Shown here: positions 1 to 13,074 of the stretch, piece by piece
How positions within the stretch are numbered: the first letter of the stretch is position 1
Layout of the letters: each line of letters begins with the position of its first letter
Notes under the pieces: generated by a model
Databases searched by the model: none
Told to the model about the DNA's origin: nothing
What the model saw: only the letters and a program-made list of their open reading frames with translations
Assembly: GCF_000143535.2 (NCBI RefSeq)
Contig: NC_037313.1
Location: 2,177,501 to 2,241,500 of the forward strand
DNA: 64,000 nt
DNA from: Botrytis cinerea B05.10
Taxonomy: Eukaryota; Ascomycota; Leotiomycetes; Helotiales; Sclerotiniaceae
Reading direction: 5' to 3'
Position numbers and translations under genes: made by a program

Positions 1-1805
1 CAAAATAATCGGCGGACCTTACGATCAAAACTTATCCTTTCATTAGATATGCATCATCGTCAATTGAATTGCAATTTTACCGCCATATCTTTTTTCATCA
101 TCCAATCATTCCGCGATTTTGGAACCCCGCAGCATCTTCCAAAAAGTGGCAATCTTAAAGATACCGTGGAATCAAGAATCAAACCATATCCGGACTTCCC
201 GCTCGTTTCTCTGGTAGCGATAAATTTCTGCTTCTGTTTCCAATTGGGTAATTCTTTCTTTGTCATTTGTGTTTCATAGCCAGAATGCGGTAGTCAAGTG
301 GGACACATTGAGTACAAAGATGTGAATTCTGAGTTGTCTATCGAGGCTTTTCGCGCCTCAGTTTTTAGAAAATCTATCGGAAAGCATAAATATGAATCAC
401 TAGTCTTATTTTAAATCCCTTCACTTTCTTCGAGATGCTGAGGGGAATTCATAATTCTGGTGATCCGATAAACCATGCTGGAAGGAGCGTCAGCGTCTGT
501 GTCTTGTACTTGGTAGGATGAAGTATTGCTGCTCTAAATATGCGCTTTCTATTCTAGAATGATGTGCATCCTTTGATAAGACATATCATAAAATTCGTCA
601 CCATAGATCTGCTTGTTGTCCTGGACGACCTTTCTCACTGTCGATGATCCGTCCAATTTGATTCTGCTTGTCGAAATTCTTTGGTTAACTCATCATTATT
701 ATATGTCACTTTACAGTCAATGACATACATGTCGAAATTAAGATCAGCTCATCTATCTTTTCCTCATGTTTGTAAAGTACAGAAAAGAAGAAGAAAATGA
801 TCTTTCTCAAAATTCCATCATAAGAATTCTCACCAGTCCTCACACACCTCAAAGGTTCGAGAGGTGCAAGGAGTTGATTTTGGGTTTAGACTTTTTAGTG
901 TCTCTGGATCTTTTATATTTAGTGGTCTCTGTATCTAGAGTACCCGTGCATTTGTTGCGCAGCTGCAGTAACTTGTTATTCACTGGTATCGTTGCCTCTT
1001 TTCGTCCAGCTTATCATTACCTAGCCATCTCATTCCAAGTCACTGGCCCTATATAAGGTACTCTCAGCAATGAATCAGTCTCTTCAGAATCTCAAAAATA
1101 ACCAAAGACATCATTTATGAAGTCTAGAAGGAAGTGGCGAGCGTGTCTTAATTACATATCCATAAAAAAGGACCTGGAACACTCTCTAGTTATACATGGA
1201 TTGTTCTTGAGATATCATCAAGTCTACTCATTAATGGTTGCTATTTCAACAAATTTCTATTTATTTCTCTGAAAAAAGTTTCTTACTGTCAATCGCAATA
1301 TGATTGTTGCTGCCGTAGCCGATATATCACGCATAGCGTGACAAAATCAAATAATCTTAATTTGATGCCTATATACCTATTAATTTTGAAGATTCTGGGT
1401 TATGATATCTTAAACCTCGAGCTCCTTAGGTAGTCGCTGACTTCCATTCTTCCTTCATGTTATTTGATCAGATTCTGGAATGTGGAAAAACTTTTATATA
1501 ATGGGATCTTAAAATTGGGTCAGTAGTCTTGATTCACTCACTTTATTCATCACTTCCCGCCTGCGCTAACATCACGTCTATTTTCGGTACCTATACCAAA
1601 ATTTCACACTCTCGCAATTTTGCCAGATATATATGACGGGATACATTCACTAACTTAATGGTATCTTAGTTCACGCAGAAGACAAATTCCTCGCCTCGCA
1701 CAAACCCCACCATCTCGAATCATGTACCCAGGGAATCTACCTAAAAGCTAAAAGCATCTTATCATAAATCATAAAAGTAAACCGAATGAAGTTCAAAGCC
1801 TCCTA
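1..1805. other. AT-rich spacer, no gene seen
   Basis: No open frame here has a domain-like protein or plausible introns; the longest ones (near 49-279 and 766-1056) are low-information sequence. The right end lies downstream of the NACHT-TPR gene's stop codon and would hold its 3' UTR. The left edge may belong to a gene outside the window. Confidence 0.6.
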
Positions 1806-4800
1806 TCACAACCAGGGAATGGTAACAGCATCACCCATTCTATCTATCCCCTTCAATCTTTCCAAAACTCCTCGACTCCAAACCGTATGCTTATGCTCCT
1901 CACCCAACACTCTCACCTGCACTTCCCACGCCTTCTCATGCCATTCGATTGCCTTTCTCCTGCACTCCACATCCCCACTTTGCATACCTATCTCCTCCCA
2001 CACCATCCCAATATCATTCATCGTCCACAACGTATCCGGGTTATCTTTTCCTAGCACTCGAACTCTTCTCTCATACATATCTCCCATGATTTCCAACGCC
2101 TCTGTGAATTTTCCTTGGGCTTTCAACACTTTTGCAATATCTGATAGCGTTCGTATGGGATGTGGATGATCTTCTCCCATGAGCTTGATTTGGCCGCTGA
2201 GGGCAAGTTCATGGAGAGTAAGTGCTTCGGGGTAGCGACCTTGAAAACGGTAGCAACGAGCGAGGGTATTGAGGGTCCAGATTATTTGTAAGTCCGTCTC
2301 GGGAAGAGATTGACGTAGAATATTGAGAGCACGGAGGTGGTATTGTTCAGACTCGGAGTATCTCTCAAGATGTCGTGTTTCTCGACCCAACTCGTTTAAT
2401 GTTAATGCGAGATCGAGATGATCAGGGGGGAGAAATCTTTTCTGAATTGATAAAGCTTTTAACTGTGTTTGCAAAGCAAGATCGGTAAGGTTCTTTTGGT
2501 CATACATTATCCCAAGACTATTGAGAAGCCAGGTAGTGCGGACAGATTCTGGCGATGGATCCCCTTGGAGTCCCTGGGAAAGGGCCCGTTCGAACATATC
2601 AATTGCCTGGTCGACTTTCCCTGCCATTGTGAAGGCCCTTGCCAGATCACGGATGATCAGATCACGTTCAAAGTTTGAGATAGATTCTACCTGGCCTAAA
2701 TCTAGTTGATCCAATTCGATCAATGCTCGTTGTATATCAGCTAAATCCTCCGCAGCAAAAGTGGTGGTTGAGCTTTCTTTACGATATTTCCAATCGTTAA
2801 CTTGTTTTTGATACTTTGCTATACGTTGTAAAGGAAATGACTGTTTATTTGAAAGGATAAAACGTATAATCCATGTCGATCGAGCCAAAGATGAATCCAC
2901 AAACTTGTCATATTTATGACATAGATTCTCTTCAAATGACGCTGACGATAGATGGTGACACCAATTTTCTGTGGAATATCTCGCTAATGGATATCGAAAG
3001 TCATCAACAGCTGTGTTGTAAATAACATCTGGTAGTGAGAGGCTAGCTAGTACTACTTCGGCAATTGTCTGGTGTGCGTGAGACTCAGTCATAAGAAATT
3101 GGGTTGCTTTCGCCGACATGGATTCGAAGCCATGAGACTTCCATAGAAACTCACGAACTGATGTATGGACGGCATGAAATGTGTCTTTCTCTGGTCGGTA
3201 CTCAATCAAAGGAGCGCATAGATCGAGGACAGCATCTTTGAAAGGCCGTTGATCCTCCATAAACACCTCTTTGGTTTCATCCCACGACAAAGCGCACTGG
3301 AGTTCTTTCCAGGAAAGTGGCCTTGTTGTGCAACAAACCCATAGAAGAATTCTACGGGCAAGATGTCGTCTTCGAATGCTTTGCGAACCCAATCTCTCGA
3401 GTATCTGGCCATAAAATGCATTGAGACCTTCAGGCATGCTTTCAATGGCGTCTACGACACTCTGCGAGTCAACTGCTTCGGCTAGACTTTGGACTCCCAG
3501 AGCAGCATATAAAAACATACCACCAGAAGCATTCGACAGTTTTGAGAATGCCTGATCTTGTGCCCCCGTACCTCTCCCAGGTAAATCATTCAAAGATTTC
3601 GTTAAAAAGCTGTCGATGTCTGGCTGTACTAATGAGGGTTCCAGCTCTATCATTGCATGTGACACTTTGTCTAGCCCGAATGCAATAGTAGGAAGATTAC
3701 GAGAAAAAAGAGCTAGTCGAAGATTGTGGTAGCCTGTTGCAATATCCGCAAATATCTTTGTGACGTCAGCTGGATCGCTGCATTCGTCTATTCCATCAAT
3801 GATAATGTAACAAGTTGGAGAGTCTTTGACTACATGTTTGATGACAGAGACAATATCGTCCGCAGTTGATAAGTGTTGTCTTCCATATTTTCTGGCTCGA
3901 TGATACGCTTCATTGACTTCGTTCGGAAAGTCGTGAAGTGGTACGATCAACTGTGCCAAAATTGACCCAAGAATCTCTAGCGTCGACCTTTTTCTGATAT
4001 CCCCGGAATCGCAGTAAAAATAAGCCACAGAGGCCATTTTGTTCTCCAATATTTCCAAATTTTTGTCCAACTTAAGTTGAAGGTGTTCAATAGCAGTAGT
4101 ACTTAACACTGTTTTGCCTGATCCCGGCCGGCCATGAACCCACAATATCGAGCGGTCAGTTAAAGGATTGGTGCAGTGTCTCCAGCTGCGGAACCTGGGA
4201 TCGTCTTGTAGCCATACTCCAGTTCCTGGTGAGCGTCTTTTGAGAGCTCGGTAATAATCTTCACTCGGGTCAACCTGGGTTAACCATTTTAGTATTGCAT
4301 CTTTGGTGTCTATTTGTGCTCGTTAGCCAAGTAATTTGTGTAGAGATACTGTAAAAGGTCCAGTAAAAGATAGCCATGGGTGTATGTTTGGACTCACGAT
4401 ATGCATCTCGACTATCTGCTCGGTTCACTAGATCTACATTGTCTAGAGCAATAGTTCCAACTAATTGTTGAATTTGCTTAGTCGAGGCATCCATCCTGAC
4501 TCGATGTGCAAGCGTAATTTCATCATTGAAAACTCGAGTATATCTTTCAATATGTTCCAAATTATCTTTAAACTCTGTCTCGAAAGACTTTTTCAGGTTC
4601 TTGAGAAAGATCTTCAACGCTAACACTTTGTCAGAACCGGATAGAAAAAATCAGGGGATGTTTTACTAACAGCTAGCAGAAACTGACTTTCGAATTTTTT
4701 CCAGAAACAGGTAAATTTCATCATACAAATCCGACAAGGCAGTTCTTACACGAACTTCCGTCGCGAACATCCTTTCATACTGACTCGATATGGATAGAAT

Positions 4801-5304
4801 GTCGCTAAGTTTCAACATAGCGTTATCGATATAATAAAAATAAGTAGCCGAAGTTTGAGCAACCATCAAAACAGCTTTCAAAGAACCCCACACTAAAGAA
4901 GCACTACTGGTCCCCTGAACCATCATATCCACCACAGGAGAAAATCTCGTTAAAAAATCTATCACTGGCTCAATTGTCTTCCCAACTTTACGGTACCTAG
5001 ATGATGCGAACCTGTGGCGTTCAAGTGCTCGTACTTCTCGCCATACATCGTCAATGTTTATTGGCTGTTGGGATACTATCATTGAAGAACTAGTAGTTTC
5101 CTTTCCGGTCGCAAGGCTTGATGTGCCAAATGAAGGCGTCCTTATCTTCATGTCTTCTTGCCATTGGGGATTTGGATGGTCAGCTGACCGGTAAGACGGG
5201 ACTCTGTTTGATTTTTCCACACTTTCTACTGGGGATTTCCGAAAGGGAGACATTGTTATGAAGTCTGTTGTTAAGTTTGAAAGTCGATGCAGTAGTGTTT
5301 CCAA
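1806..5304 (-). CDS. NACHT-TPR STAND (NLR-like) protein
   Basis: Three-exon model, complement of 1806-4309, 4398-4625 and 4671-5304, giving 1121 residues. The 45-bp and 88-bp introns both keep frame. The N-terminal ~60-250 region, rich in tryptophan and aromatic residues, resembles the helical domain (DUF7708-like) that precedes NACHT in many fungal STAND proteins. A linker of the W-x9-DY-x2-AL type leads into the P-loop GRPGSGKT at about 347-354. Walker B is IIIDGIDE at about 456-463. The region ~850-1100 is a run of TPR units. By family knowledge such proteins are cytosolic NTP-driven switches used in non-self recognition or regulated cell death; the trigger cannot be read from sequence. 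The start at 5304 is chosen for length, and a Met at 5251 is equally possible. It lies head to head with a hydrolase gene 391 bp away. Confidence 0.85.
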
Positions 5305-5695
5305 CTACCTGGTATCATCTCTTCTTTATCAACCCCTCACCGAGGGAACATCGATGCCACGAGTTGAGCACTGCCCTGATCGCATACCTTCATTCCACAG
5401 GGCGAACATTCGGGCTGAGCGATAAGACATATGACCAGTCACACAACGCCAATGTTGCATGGGTGCATGTAAGCAATTCCTCATTGGGACACAGCCCCCG
5501 AGAATCAAGTAAAACAAGTAAATGATCAGCTCGAGTATTCTCTCCACATTGAGCCTCAACATTGAAATATACCTTGCAGCCTGGTCGAGGCACATTAACA
5601 GACCCCGCGTGTGGAATATCTAGACAATTTTATTTTTCTCTTTAGAAAATCCGTTATCTCTTTCGCGCAGGTATAATCAAAAGCCTGTTTTTCCA
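5305..5695. promoter_or_regulatory. Divergent intergenic region shared by NACHT-TPR and hydrolase genes
   Basis: 391 bp separate the two start codons, so this stretch must hold both promoters unless transcription starts further out. No clear TATA box was recognised. A minus-strand open frame (about 5390-5593) crosses most of it, but it has no recognisable domain and I do not call it a gene. Confidence 0.5.
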
Positions 5696-7591
5696 ATGAG
5701 TCGAAATTCAGACGATGTTTTGTGTTTTGTATGCACCGTCTCTGGTGACCGAAACGAATGTACTGTTGCTATCGAGAGCATTGTTCATAAGTTTTTTGGT
5801 AAACATGCGAGAGTGATTCGAAAAAAGTCTGCTGTCAGTATTTGTCATGGAAATCCTCGGATCAACTGTAAACTTAACATTTCACAATTAGTCCGGAGCG
5901 CAAAAATATGATTATGAAGTTCAGCTGCCAGGCAATGAGGCACCCAAATCTGAGGAGCTACAGGTATTATAGCACGATATAACTATTTGACATACAACTA
6001 AAGATCACAGAAAGTACATAATCTATGTCGTATTAAGGTGCAAGGTCTATGGCGAGAACTCGATCCTTTGTCAAAGCCAGACAAAGGAAAGGGGGTAGTA
6101 CCACCTGCAAGTTCCGATGTAGAGAAAATCCCCCAACCGCCTGCAGCAAAAGACAGACCAGATACTATTCGTATCAAGAATATACCCGTAACATACACGA
6201 GAGAAGTTGTTGAGATAATTGTGCAGAGAGAATTTCGCAGCAAGCCCAAGATACGGAGTCTCGCACTTCATACCAAAGGATATCATTGTGCCACCGTCAC
6301 ATTTCCAGAAGAAGACTATGGTTTTCCTACAGAGCAGTTACCAAAAGTTATTTTAGATCGTCAATCGCGTTCAGACGTACCGCAGATACAATATGATGCG
6401 GACTTCCTGAACTTCACGACTTTGTACAATGCCAACTCTGAGGGGTTGCAAGCTGATGTGGAGTATGTATATATATCGCTCACTCGACTCTTTCTCATAA
6501 CTGACGCAAACTGTAGCATCGTAGCTGTGGTGGGTCTTGGAACACACGCATTTGGGACCTTCCGTTCTACAACTCCTGGTAGTCATGAGATGTGGCTGAG
6601 AGATTTCCTTCCGAAAGATATCCCAAACACTCGCATTCTGTTGTACGGATATCCGTCTACTGTTTCTGGAGGTCAATCCATGGAAAAGGTTGAGGACATA
6701 GCAATTACTTTCTTAAATAGATTGACACTACTTCGTAGAAACACCTCGGTAAGCGTTATATCATTTCTATTAGGCCACTAGTGACTGTTGCTGACACGAG
6801 TGACAGACACGAAATCGGCCCATAATCTTTATTGGACAAAGTCTTGGAGGTCTGATAGTTCAGGAGGTAAGTTTTGTCTCGACTTCCTAGGTATAGATGC
6901 TGATCTCACGCTGTTCAGTCACTTCTAATAGCTGCAGATAGTTGTGATCCATATGAACGGGAGATGTTTGGCTCCTGGCATGGACTTGTCGGCTTTGGTA
7001 TTCCAATAGCAGGTCTAAACAACCCTTCCCTTATTGAAGCTGTAAAATCACAGCCAAACAAAGTTTTGATCGGCCAATTATGTCGTGATCGTGAGAATGG
7101 GACGCCGTCTTCCTATCTCATCGAGTTAAAACACAGATTTGAGAGTTGCTGCAAGCGGAAAGAAAGATCCTCTTCGCATGCGCCAGAAGTGTTGTATTTT
7201 TGGGAGAGACATTATTCACAGCCTAGAACGGTAAGATTCTCTGATATGATAAATTTCGGGCAACTAACAGCGGAAACAGCGGAACGGGATCGTGGGAGAA
7301 AAGGTTCTCATGGTAGAAGATAGTGCTACGCCAGGTGCAAGAAATCTACCTCTAAACTCCGACCATTCTGGTATGGTAAAATATAGCAGTAGATCGGACC
7401 TGCTTTATGAAGACGTTTCAAGCAATATAGATAGTATGGTCTTTAGCTTGGCAGAGCAGAGAAACGTCGTCCAGTCTACCTCATTAGATAAATCATTACA
7501 AAAAGGGGATGAAATTATCAATGGACCATCAGCTCCAAGACGAAGAGGTACCTTCCTCTCCGAAGATGAGTTAGAGAGAATGTTAGCTTAG
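5696..7591 (+). CDS. Stand-alone SERAC1-like alpha/beta hydrolase
   Basis: Seven exons: 5696-5833, 5892-5963, 6038-6462, 6517-6748, 6807-6866, 6919-7230 and 7280-7591. All junctions keep frame and give 516 residues. After an N-terminal segment that looks RRM-like (around residues 85-140) comes the hydrolase core: the VGLGTHAFGTF strand-loop, a WLRDFLP motif, the nucleophile elbow GQSLGG with Ser about 301, and a likely catalytic His about 442 in a DHSGMVK motif. This order is typical of the hydrolase domain fused to the N-terminus of many fungal NACHT proteins; here the protein ends after it, with no ATPase. The first residue of the elbow pair is Gln where His is usual. The last intron has two in-frame acceptors 9 bp apart (ending at 7270 or 7279). 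Enzyme activity on lipids or esters is inference from the fold. Confidence 0.8.
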
Positions 7592-7776
7592 CGAAATAAT
7601 TAAATCCCATTATATATATAGGAAAGACTCAATTTATGAGGTGGTTTTCAATAAGTGGAACCATAGTGTACAACAGGCTTATGAACCCAGAAAGTATATA
7701 CAAGGTGCACCAAATGCTACCAATTCCGTCGCCTTGGTTTCTTTAATCATGAAAAACTATACACTATTTGTCGTTA

Positions 7777-10192
7777 TTAATCCACGCCGTACTCCTTGGT
7801 GTTATGACGACCCTGCTGCATGAATTTCAAGCCCTGGTTATGTTGTTCCGTACGTCGATGGTATATTTTCCTTGCATCTTCAAGTTGTCTCGTAAAAATT
7901 TCCCTTTCTATCGATGATATTTCAGCATTTAACACATAACTGTTACTGGGTCGCAATTTACCTTCATCCTTTGAAAAAGAGACTTCGAGCCAGCTGAGTT
8001 CTTTAGAATTCTGCGGAAACTTCAAAGGTCCGATTTCAAGGTCGCAGCGGACAGGGTGAAGCACAAAGCAGCGAGGAAACTTGTCATCAGGCTTGCATTT
8101 TTTTCGGTCAAGCTTCGAGTGCTCTGCAACTATGATGGTTTTAGTAACTAACTAAGGTGGGGCTCTGCTTGCTTACATTTGAATGCTAGGATCTGTCCTC
8201 GTTGGATCTTCCCATCTCTCGACGACGATTCAACAAACATAATGACAAGTGGAGGAACGGGCATCTCTATTTGTAAGCCACTGCCTTCGTCAATAGTAGT
8301 TAGATGTGAACCAGGAATAGCTTGTTGTGCCTTCAGCGTGGCTATCGAAGCAAAAGTGGTCCTACTCATGGCTGAGAGAGATGTCGACGCTCTTCGGAGC
8401 GAAGAGCTTGCGCCAACTTGAGTAGAATCATTCCCCCTACTGAAGTCTTTGAGCCAAATTTGTAGTCTGCCAGTAATCGCATTTTTGCTTTTAAATTGAT
8501 ACTTTTCAAGGGTCCGAACTTTGATGCCCCGTTGACTGAAAGAATTAGCAGATGTTGATTTTTGAAAGAGATTGAAAAAACGAACAAGTCTACTAAGACC
8601 TTGTATCCCGTCAGTGCCCTTTGAAACTCCTTCAAATTTGTTGAGCTTTGGAAGAACAAACAGCCACTCGTGATAATAGATCGTCCACGTAGTTTTCTCT
8701 CCAAGGTTAAATCACACATATAAATTCCAGGGGTAAGATAATTGGGGTAAATAGAAGCTCGTCGTAAATCTCTATTATGTAGGAGTCAAAATTCATGATC
8801 ACGTCAACAGTTTGATTTTGCATACTTACAATTCTCTGAACGCTTGCAGGGTGTTGGGCCAAAGACGTAATTCCTCGTCGAAATCCAAAGTCAACGCACC
8901 CTCTGCATCCATTCGAATCTTCATTACATGATCAACTTGCTCGCCACCGAGTTGACTAACGAATGTTAGTATCTATACATGAATATATCGTGGAATTACC
9001 GATCGTTTTACCATTTGAAAATAACTCCGTATTCATCGATGCCCATGGACTGAGTCGACCCAGTTGAGACACTTTCATGCCTTTCTTGTACTATAGGAGT
9101 TTGAGGGATTAATGGCGTCGATTGCTGCGAATTTCTTTTCTTAGTTCTTTCTTGAACATCATCAGGATTGAGGTATTCTGTTTCTAGTTCAGTAAGAATG
9201 CCGAAGAGCAGCTGTGGATTGTCAGCTTTGGGCGGTTCAAAGAGTGGCAGCTACTCACGATCTCCAACTCCGTTATATAATGATGTAAAGTGAAGCCCGT
9301 ATCAATGATACATAAATCTTGTGGATGTTTGAAATAGGTAACAAATTGGCGATACTCTCGAGAGTCTCGAGCGGACATCAAGTAGTGCGAGCAGATCATA
9401 AGATGTATCCACCTATCCGAAGGTCCACAGGACTCTTCTTGTGCGATTTGTAGATTTCGAGTGAAACATTGAATAAAAAATTCCCAAGATTTGGCCGAAA
9501 CTTTGCAAAGTTTGTCTCCAGAAATATGGCTCAAGTATTCTGCATCGTTCAATTTGTTCCACTTAAATTGGTAGTTATAGCCATCCAGTCGGCTTACTTC
9601 GCATCTCTGTCTCCCACATCTTTGTATTTCCGTTTCGACGTAGCCCTCCATTTTCCGCAATCTCCACCTTCTCCATTCTAGAGGAATGGCAGTTTCAACA
9701 TTTTCATCTCTGTAAAAGAATTAATATGTGCTAGATTCATCGGCTGGCAGTAAGACACTTACGGGTCGAAAGTGCAGAGCAATACTCTCAATTTGTGATT
9801 TTCAATAGCTATGGCTTCCGCAACTGAATTCAGCCGTTCCGAGTTCCAGAGAAAAGCCTTTTTAGCTGTATAACTTTTCTCATCTTCTTCCTCTATCGAC
9901 TGCAATGTAGCTTGGAGATTTGCATGAACGCTGATCAAGATTCTAATAAGTTCCCCAGACGAACGAGGATCCCCATTCTGCCCCGAAGTGCCCTGAACAT
10001 CGAGAAAACGGGCGTGGATTGTCGATAGATACTTTATAAGTTCGTCAAGTTCTCCCTCCAAATTGTTATCGGAGTTCGAATCGTGAGAATCTATCGAAAA
10101 TTAGAAATCCAGTAACGAATTGCATGTGCATGTTGCTTACGAGGCAGAGAGATACGAGTGCGATCGTGAAGCTTATCGGCAAGGACCCGCAT
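7777..10192 (-). CDS. Unrecognised eight-exon protein
   Basis: Model: complement of 7777-8129, 8177-8371, 8503-8771, 8830-8955, 9012-9211, 9259-9709, 9763-10090 and 10141-10192. It totals 657 residues with continuous frame. Six introns are 47-58 bp with good sites. The 131-bp intron at 8372-8502 has a weaker GTATCA donor and is the least certain. The ATG at 10190-10192 is chosen because the ATG triplet run just upstream is followed by a stop. Residues ~20-125 look helical, in the style of N-terminal domains of fungal STAND proteins. The middle has a Ser/Thr/Gln-rich linker, and the last exon ends in a charged helix. No catalytic motif was found. It converges on the hydrolase gene with 185 bp between stop codons. 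Confidence 0.6.
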
Positions 10193-10923
10193 GTGGTCAA
10201 AAAATTCCATCATCATAACCTTGTCCCTTGTTAAGAGATTTCCACAATATCGCGCGCAATAGTATCATGTTAAAAGCAAAGAAAGGGATAGAGACAGCAA
10301 CAGTCTGGAAAGAAAATTGCCAAAAACCACAAGTACTTGTCTCTGTCAAAATGTAGTGTGTAGCCCTGTTTGCAATCCTGGCTGCCTACGACTAGCTATT
10401 GTATTTCCACCATCCGCTTATCGTACCGCGGTCGTTTAACAAAGTGACAGCTCGAACTATTTTATGACGGCTTAACACATGGAAATATAAGCAAATCCTC
10501 TCCGTCCCATATTTATCTTTCTGTCAGATGAATATTCTACACCTAAGCCCTGTGAAGGAAGCTATTGTTTCCTTGTATAACTAGAGAGAATGAGGGGCGC
10601 GGGGGCGCAGCCAATAATTTTAGTTAAATAAATTCCCTGCCACCCTCGTGAGTGTGACCCCAATCTCACTCATTTTGCGAACTTGGCTTCTTGTCCTTGT
10701 CTCAATCCGACAAGATATCAAGAATGAGGCTGTCACACAGAATAGCTCACCGACGCCTTTACGGGTGCGGGCGAGGCCTAGCTCAAATACTTCAGAGCCG
10801 TCATGGCTCAGCCAACCCCTCCTTCATATTTGAAGTACTCAACATTTCGATGTAGCCAATTGCTATTCATCTGCATATAAATCGCGCTTCACCGGAAATC
10901 AGAACTCTGAATTGATCGAATCC
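10193..10923. other. Spacer with permease promoter
   Basis: Divergent spacer between the unknown gene and the permease gene. A short GC-rich block at about 10595-10613 (GGGGCGCGGGGGCGCAGCC) stands out from the AT-rich surroundings. A TATAAAT at 10876-10882 lies 42 bp before the permease ATG. Confidence 0.5.
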
Positions 10924-13074
10924 ATGAAGAGAGATCCGGCGCAACACCAATCATCAACCATGGCGGTACCCCCAGAGAGTTTCCATCAAGACCGGAGCAA
11001 TATCAGTCTTGGTGGCCTCAGTGTTGATGATTTGATATACTTGGACGAGCAGGAAGCTATCGGTAACTCTTCGAAAGAATTTACAAAGTCTCCAGAGGAC
11101 AAAGATTTGTTGAGTCGATTCCAAGTCGCTTGTATCATAATAAATCGGATGATGGGTATGTCATCTTCCTATAACCCAACTTGCCTCTGCAGCCATCATT
11201 ACTCACAAATTTTCAGGGACGGGGATCTTCGAGTCGCCAACCACTATTATACAACAAGATCGGAATATCGGGGCTAGTCTCATTCTCTGGACTTTGGGCT
11301 TTATAGCTAGCATGGCTGGCACGTTAATGTACGTCGAGTATGGCCTCACAATTCCACGGCGGAGGATGGCTGGCGAAATCCAAGCTGTTCCAAGAAGTGG
11401 TGGTGAACTAAACTATCTCAAATTCCTCGCGAAACATCCTAAATACATGGCAACTTGTATGTTTGGCTTCATATTCGTAGTCGTCGGAAATTCTGCCGCC
11501 AATTGCGTTTCGTTTGCAGTTCATTGTCTCGCAGCAGCAGGAATAAATGATCCACCAAAAGGCGCCGTGCAAGGAATCGCTCTTGGTACTGCCTGGCTCG
11601 TTACTCTGCTGCATGCACTAGGCAGGATGTTTGGTGTTCACTTGAACAGTGTTTTCGCGGTGACCAAAGTCTTGATGCTTATCATGATAATTATAATGGG
11701 CTTTATGGTGCTGAACAATCATACTGAACACTTCGATCGCGACCCGCTATCGTACACTAACCTCGACACAAGTACTAGTTTCAAAGAACTAGGGAAAGGA
11801 GACCATGCTCGTGGATTTGCAGCCGCATACCTTAATATTATATTCACATGCGGTGGGTGGAACCAAGCAAACTATGTGGGTACCGTGTTGGCCAATCTTT
11901 GTTGTTTAACTAAAATTCCTTCAGGTCCTTGGTGAAATCAAAAAGCCAACCACTAGGTTTCGAGGGATATCTCTATGGACTGTTGGAATAATGTGTCTGT
12001 TATACTTGCTAACTAACATATCATATGTTTGTATGAATCTTGAGGGGTCCATGAAACCAGGCTGACGACAAATCCAGATGATAGTAGTAGTAGTACCACA
12101 GAATGGTGATTTCCCAGATGGTGATACAGTGGTCGAACAATTCTTCAGGCGAACCATTGGTCAAGCTTGGAATGAACGGCGAGCAAGTCAACTGATGGAT
12201 GCATGTCTCGCTGTCTCAAGCTTGGGCAATGTCATTGTCACCACTTTTACCGCTGCTCGCGTCAAGCAGGAGATTGCGAAAGAAGGGATACTTCCATTCT
12301 CTTTGGTATTTGCCAAAAACGTCAACATTATTGAATGGGTAACCAAGAAACTGAAGCGATCGAAACAAGTTGAAGAGCCGGTTGAGCATCCTCCACAGGA
12401 AAGAGTCACAACTATGCCAGAACGGGCCGGATTCGAGCCAATTCCGCTTCCAGCTCTCGTACTTCACTGTGGATTTTCCACGATTCTGATTCTCGCATCA
12501 ATTCGTATCCCTCAGTCCAGGGATGCTTACCCATTGCTTGTTGGTAAGTGACCTCTCGAATTTCACTTTTACTTTTTGTCTTCGAAATATTCACTGATAA
12601 TTTCTGGCAGAAATCTACACATACCCAATCGATGCAATGGTCGCAATATGTCTCAGTTTTGGCATGATATGGATGCGATCAAGAGAGACAGACGAATGGA
12701 ACACATACTCCACAGTAAATAGATGGTTCAGTCTCATAACCGCAATTATTGTCTTCGTCGCCAACGCGTTCCCGGTTGCCGCGTTATGGATTCCCGAATC
12801 CGCTCCTGGAAGTTCGATACCTTGGTACATTGTGCCTACGATCGGATGGACACTCGTTCTAGCTGGTTTTATTTATTACATGGTCTTTCGTTTTGCAGTT
12901 CCTTTGTTTTTGGGCGGGGCTATATTGGAAGTGAAGAGAGATCCTGTTATTGGTATTGATAACGAAGGGCACTTTGTGCAACATGGTGAGATGGTCTATC
13001 AGAAGTGGTCAGTTCCTGAAGATGAAGATATACCTTATCCCAATGGACATGGTGATGAGGTTGAACTTAAGTAA
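10924..13074 (+). CDS. Amino-acid permease, MUP1-like (methionine permease type)
   Basis: Five exons: 10924-11155, 11217-11875, 11925-12026, 12078-12543 and 12611-13074. All joins keep frame, giving 640 residues. The protein has a charged cytosolic N-terminus, then the GTGIFESPTTI stretch at the first membrane segment (the G-[ST]-G-I-F signature of APC transporters), about 12 hydrophobic segments and an acidic C-terminal tail. Overall layout, loop sizes and length match fungal high-affinity methionine permeases of the LAT/YAT-like group. Substrate choice is inferred from resemblance and is not proved by a residue. It should import amino acids by proton symport at the plasma membrane. A downstream Met at 10960 is a possible alternative start. 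Confidence 0.85.

Noticed and set aside
5329..5595. Minus-strand frames over the NACHT/hydrolase spacer, one with a faint likeness to the GC..L / HPV..L pattern of the tandem family
   Set aside because: The likeness is limited to a few hydrophobic residues, the HPV motif is absent and no C-terminal module follows.
10201..10220. Run of ATG triplets upstream of the unknown eight-exon gene, first taken as its start
   Set aside because: In that frame a TGA follows after six codons; the ATG at 10190-10192 is the first that reads on.
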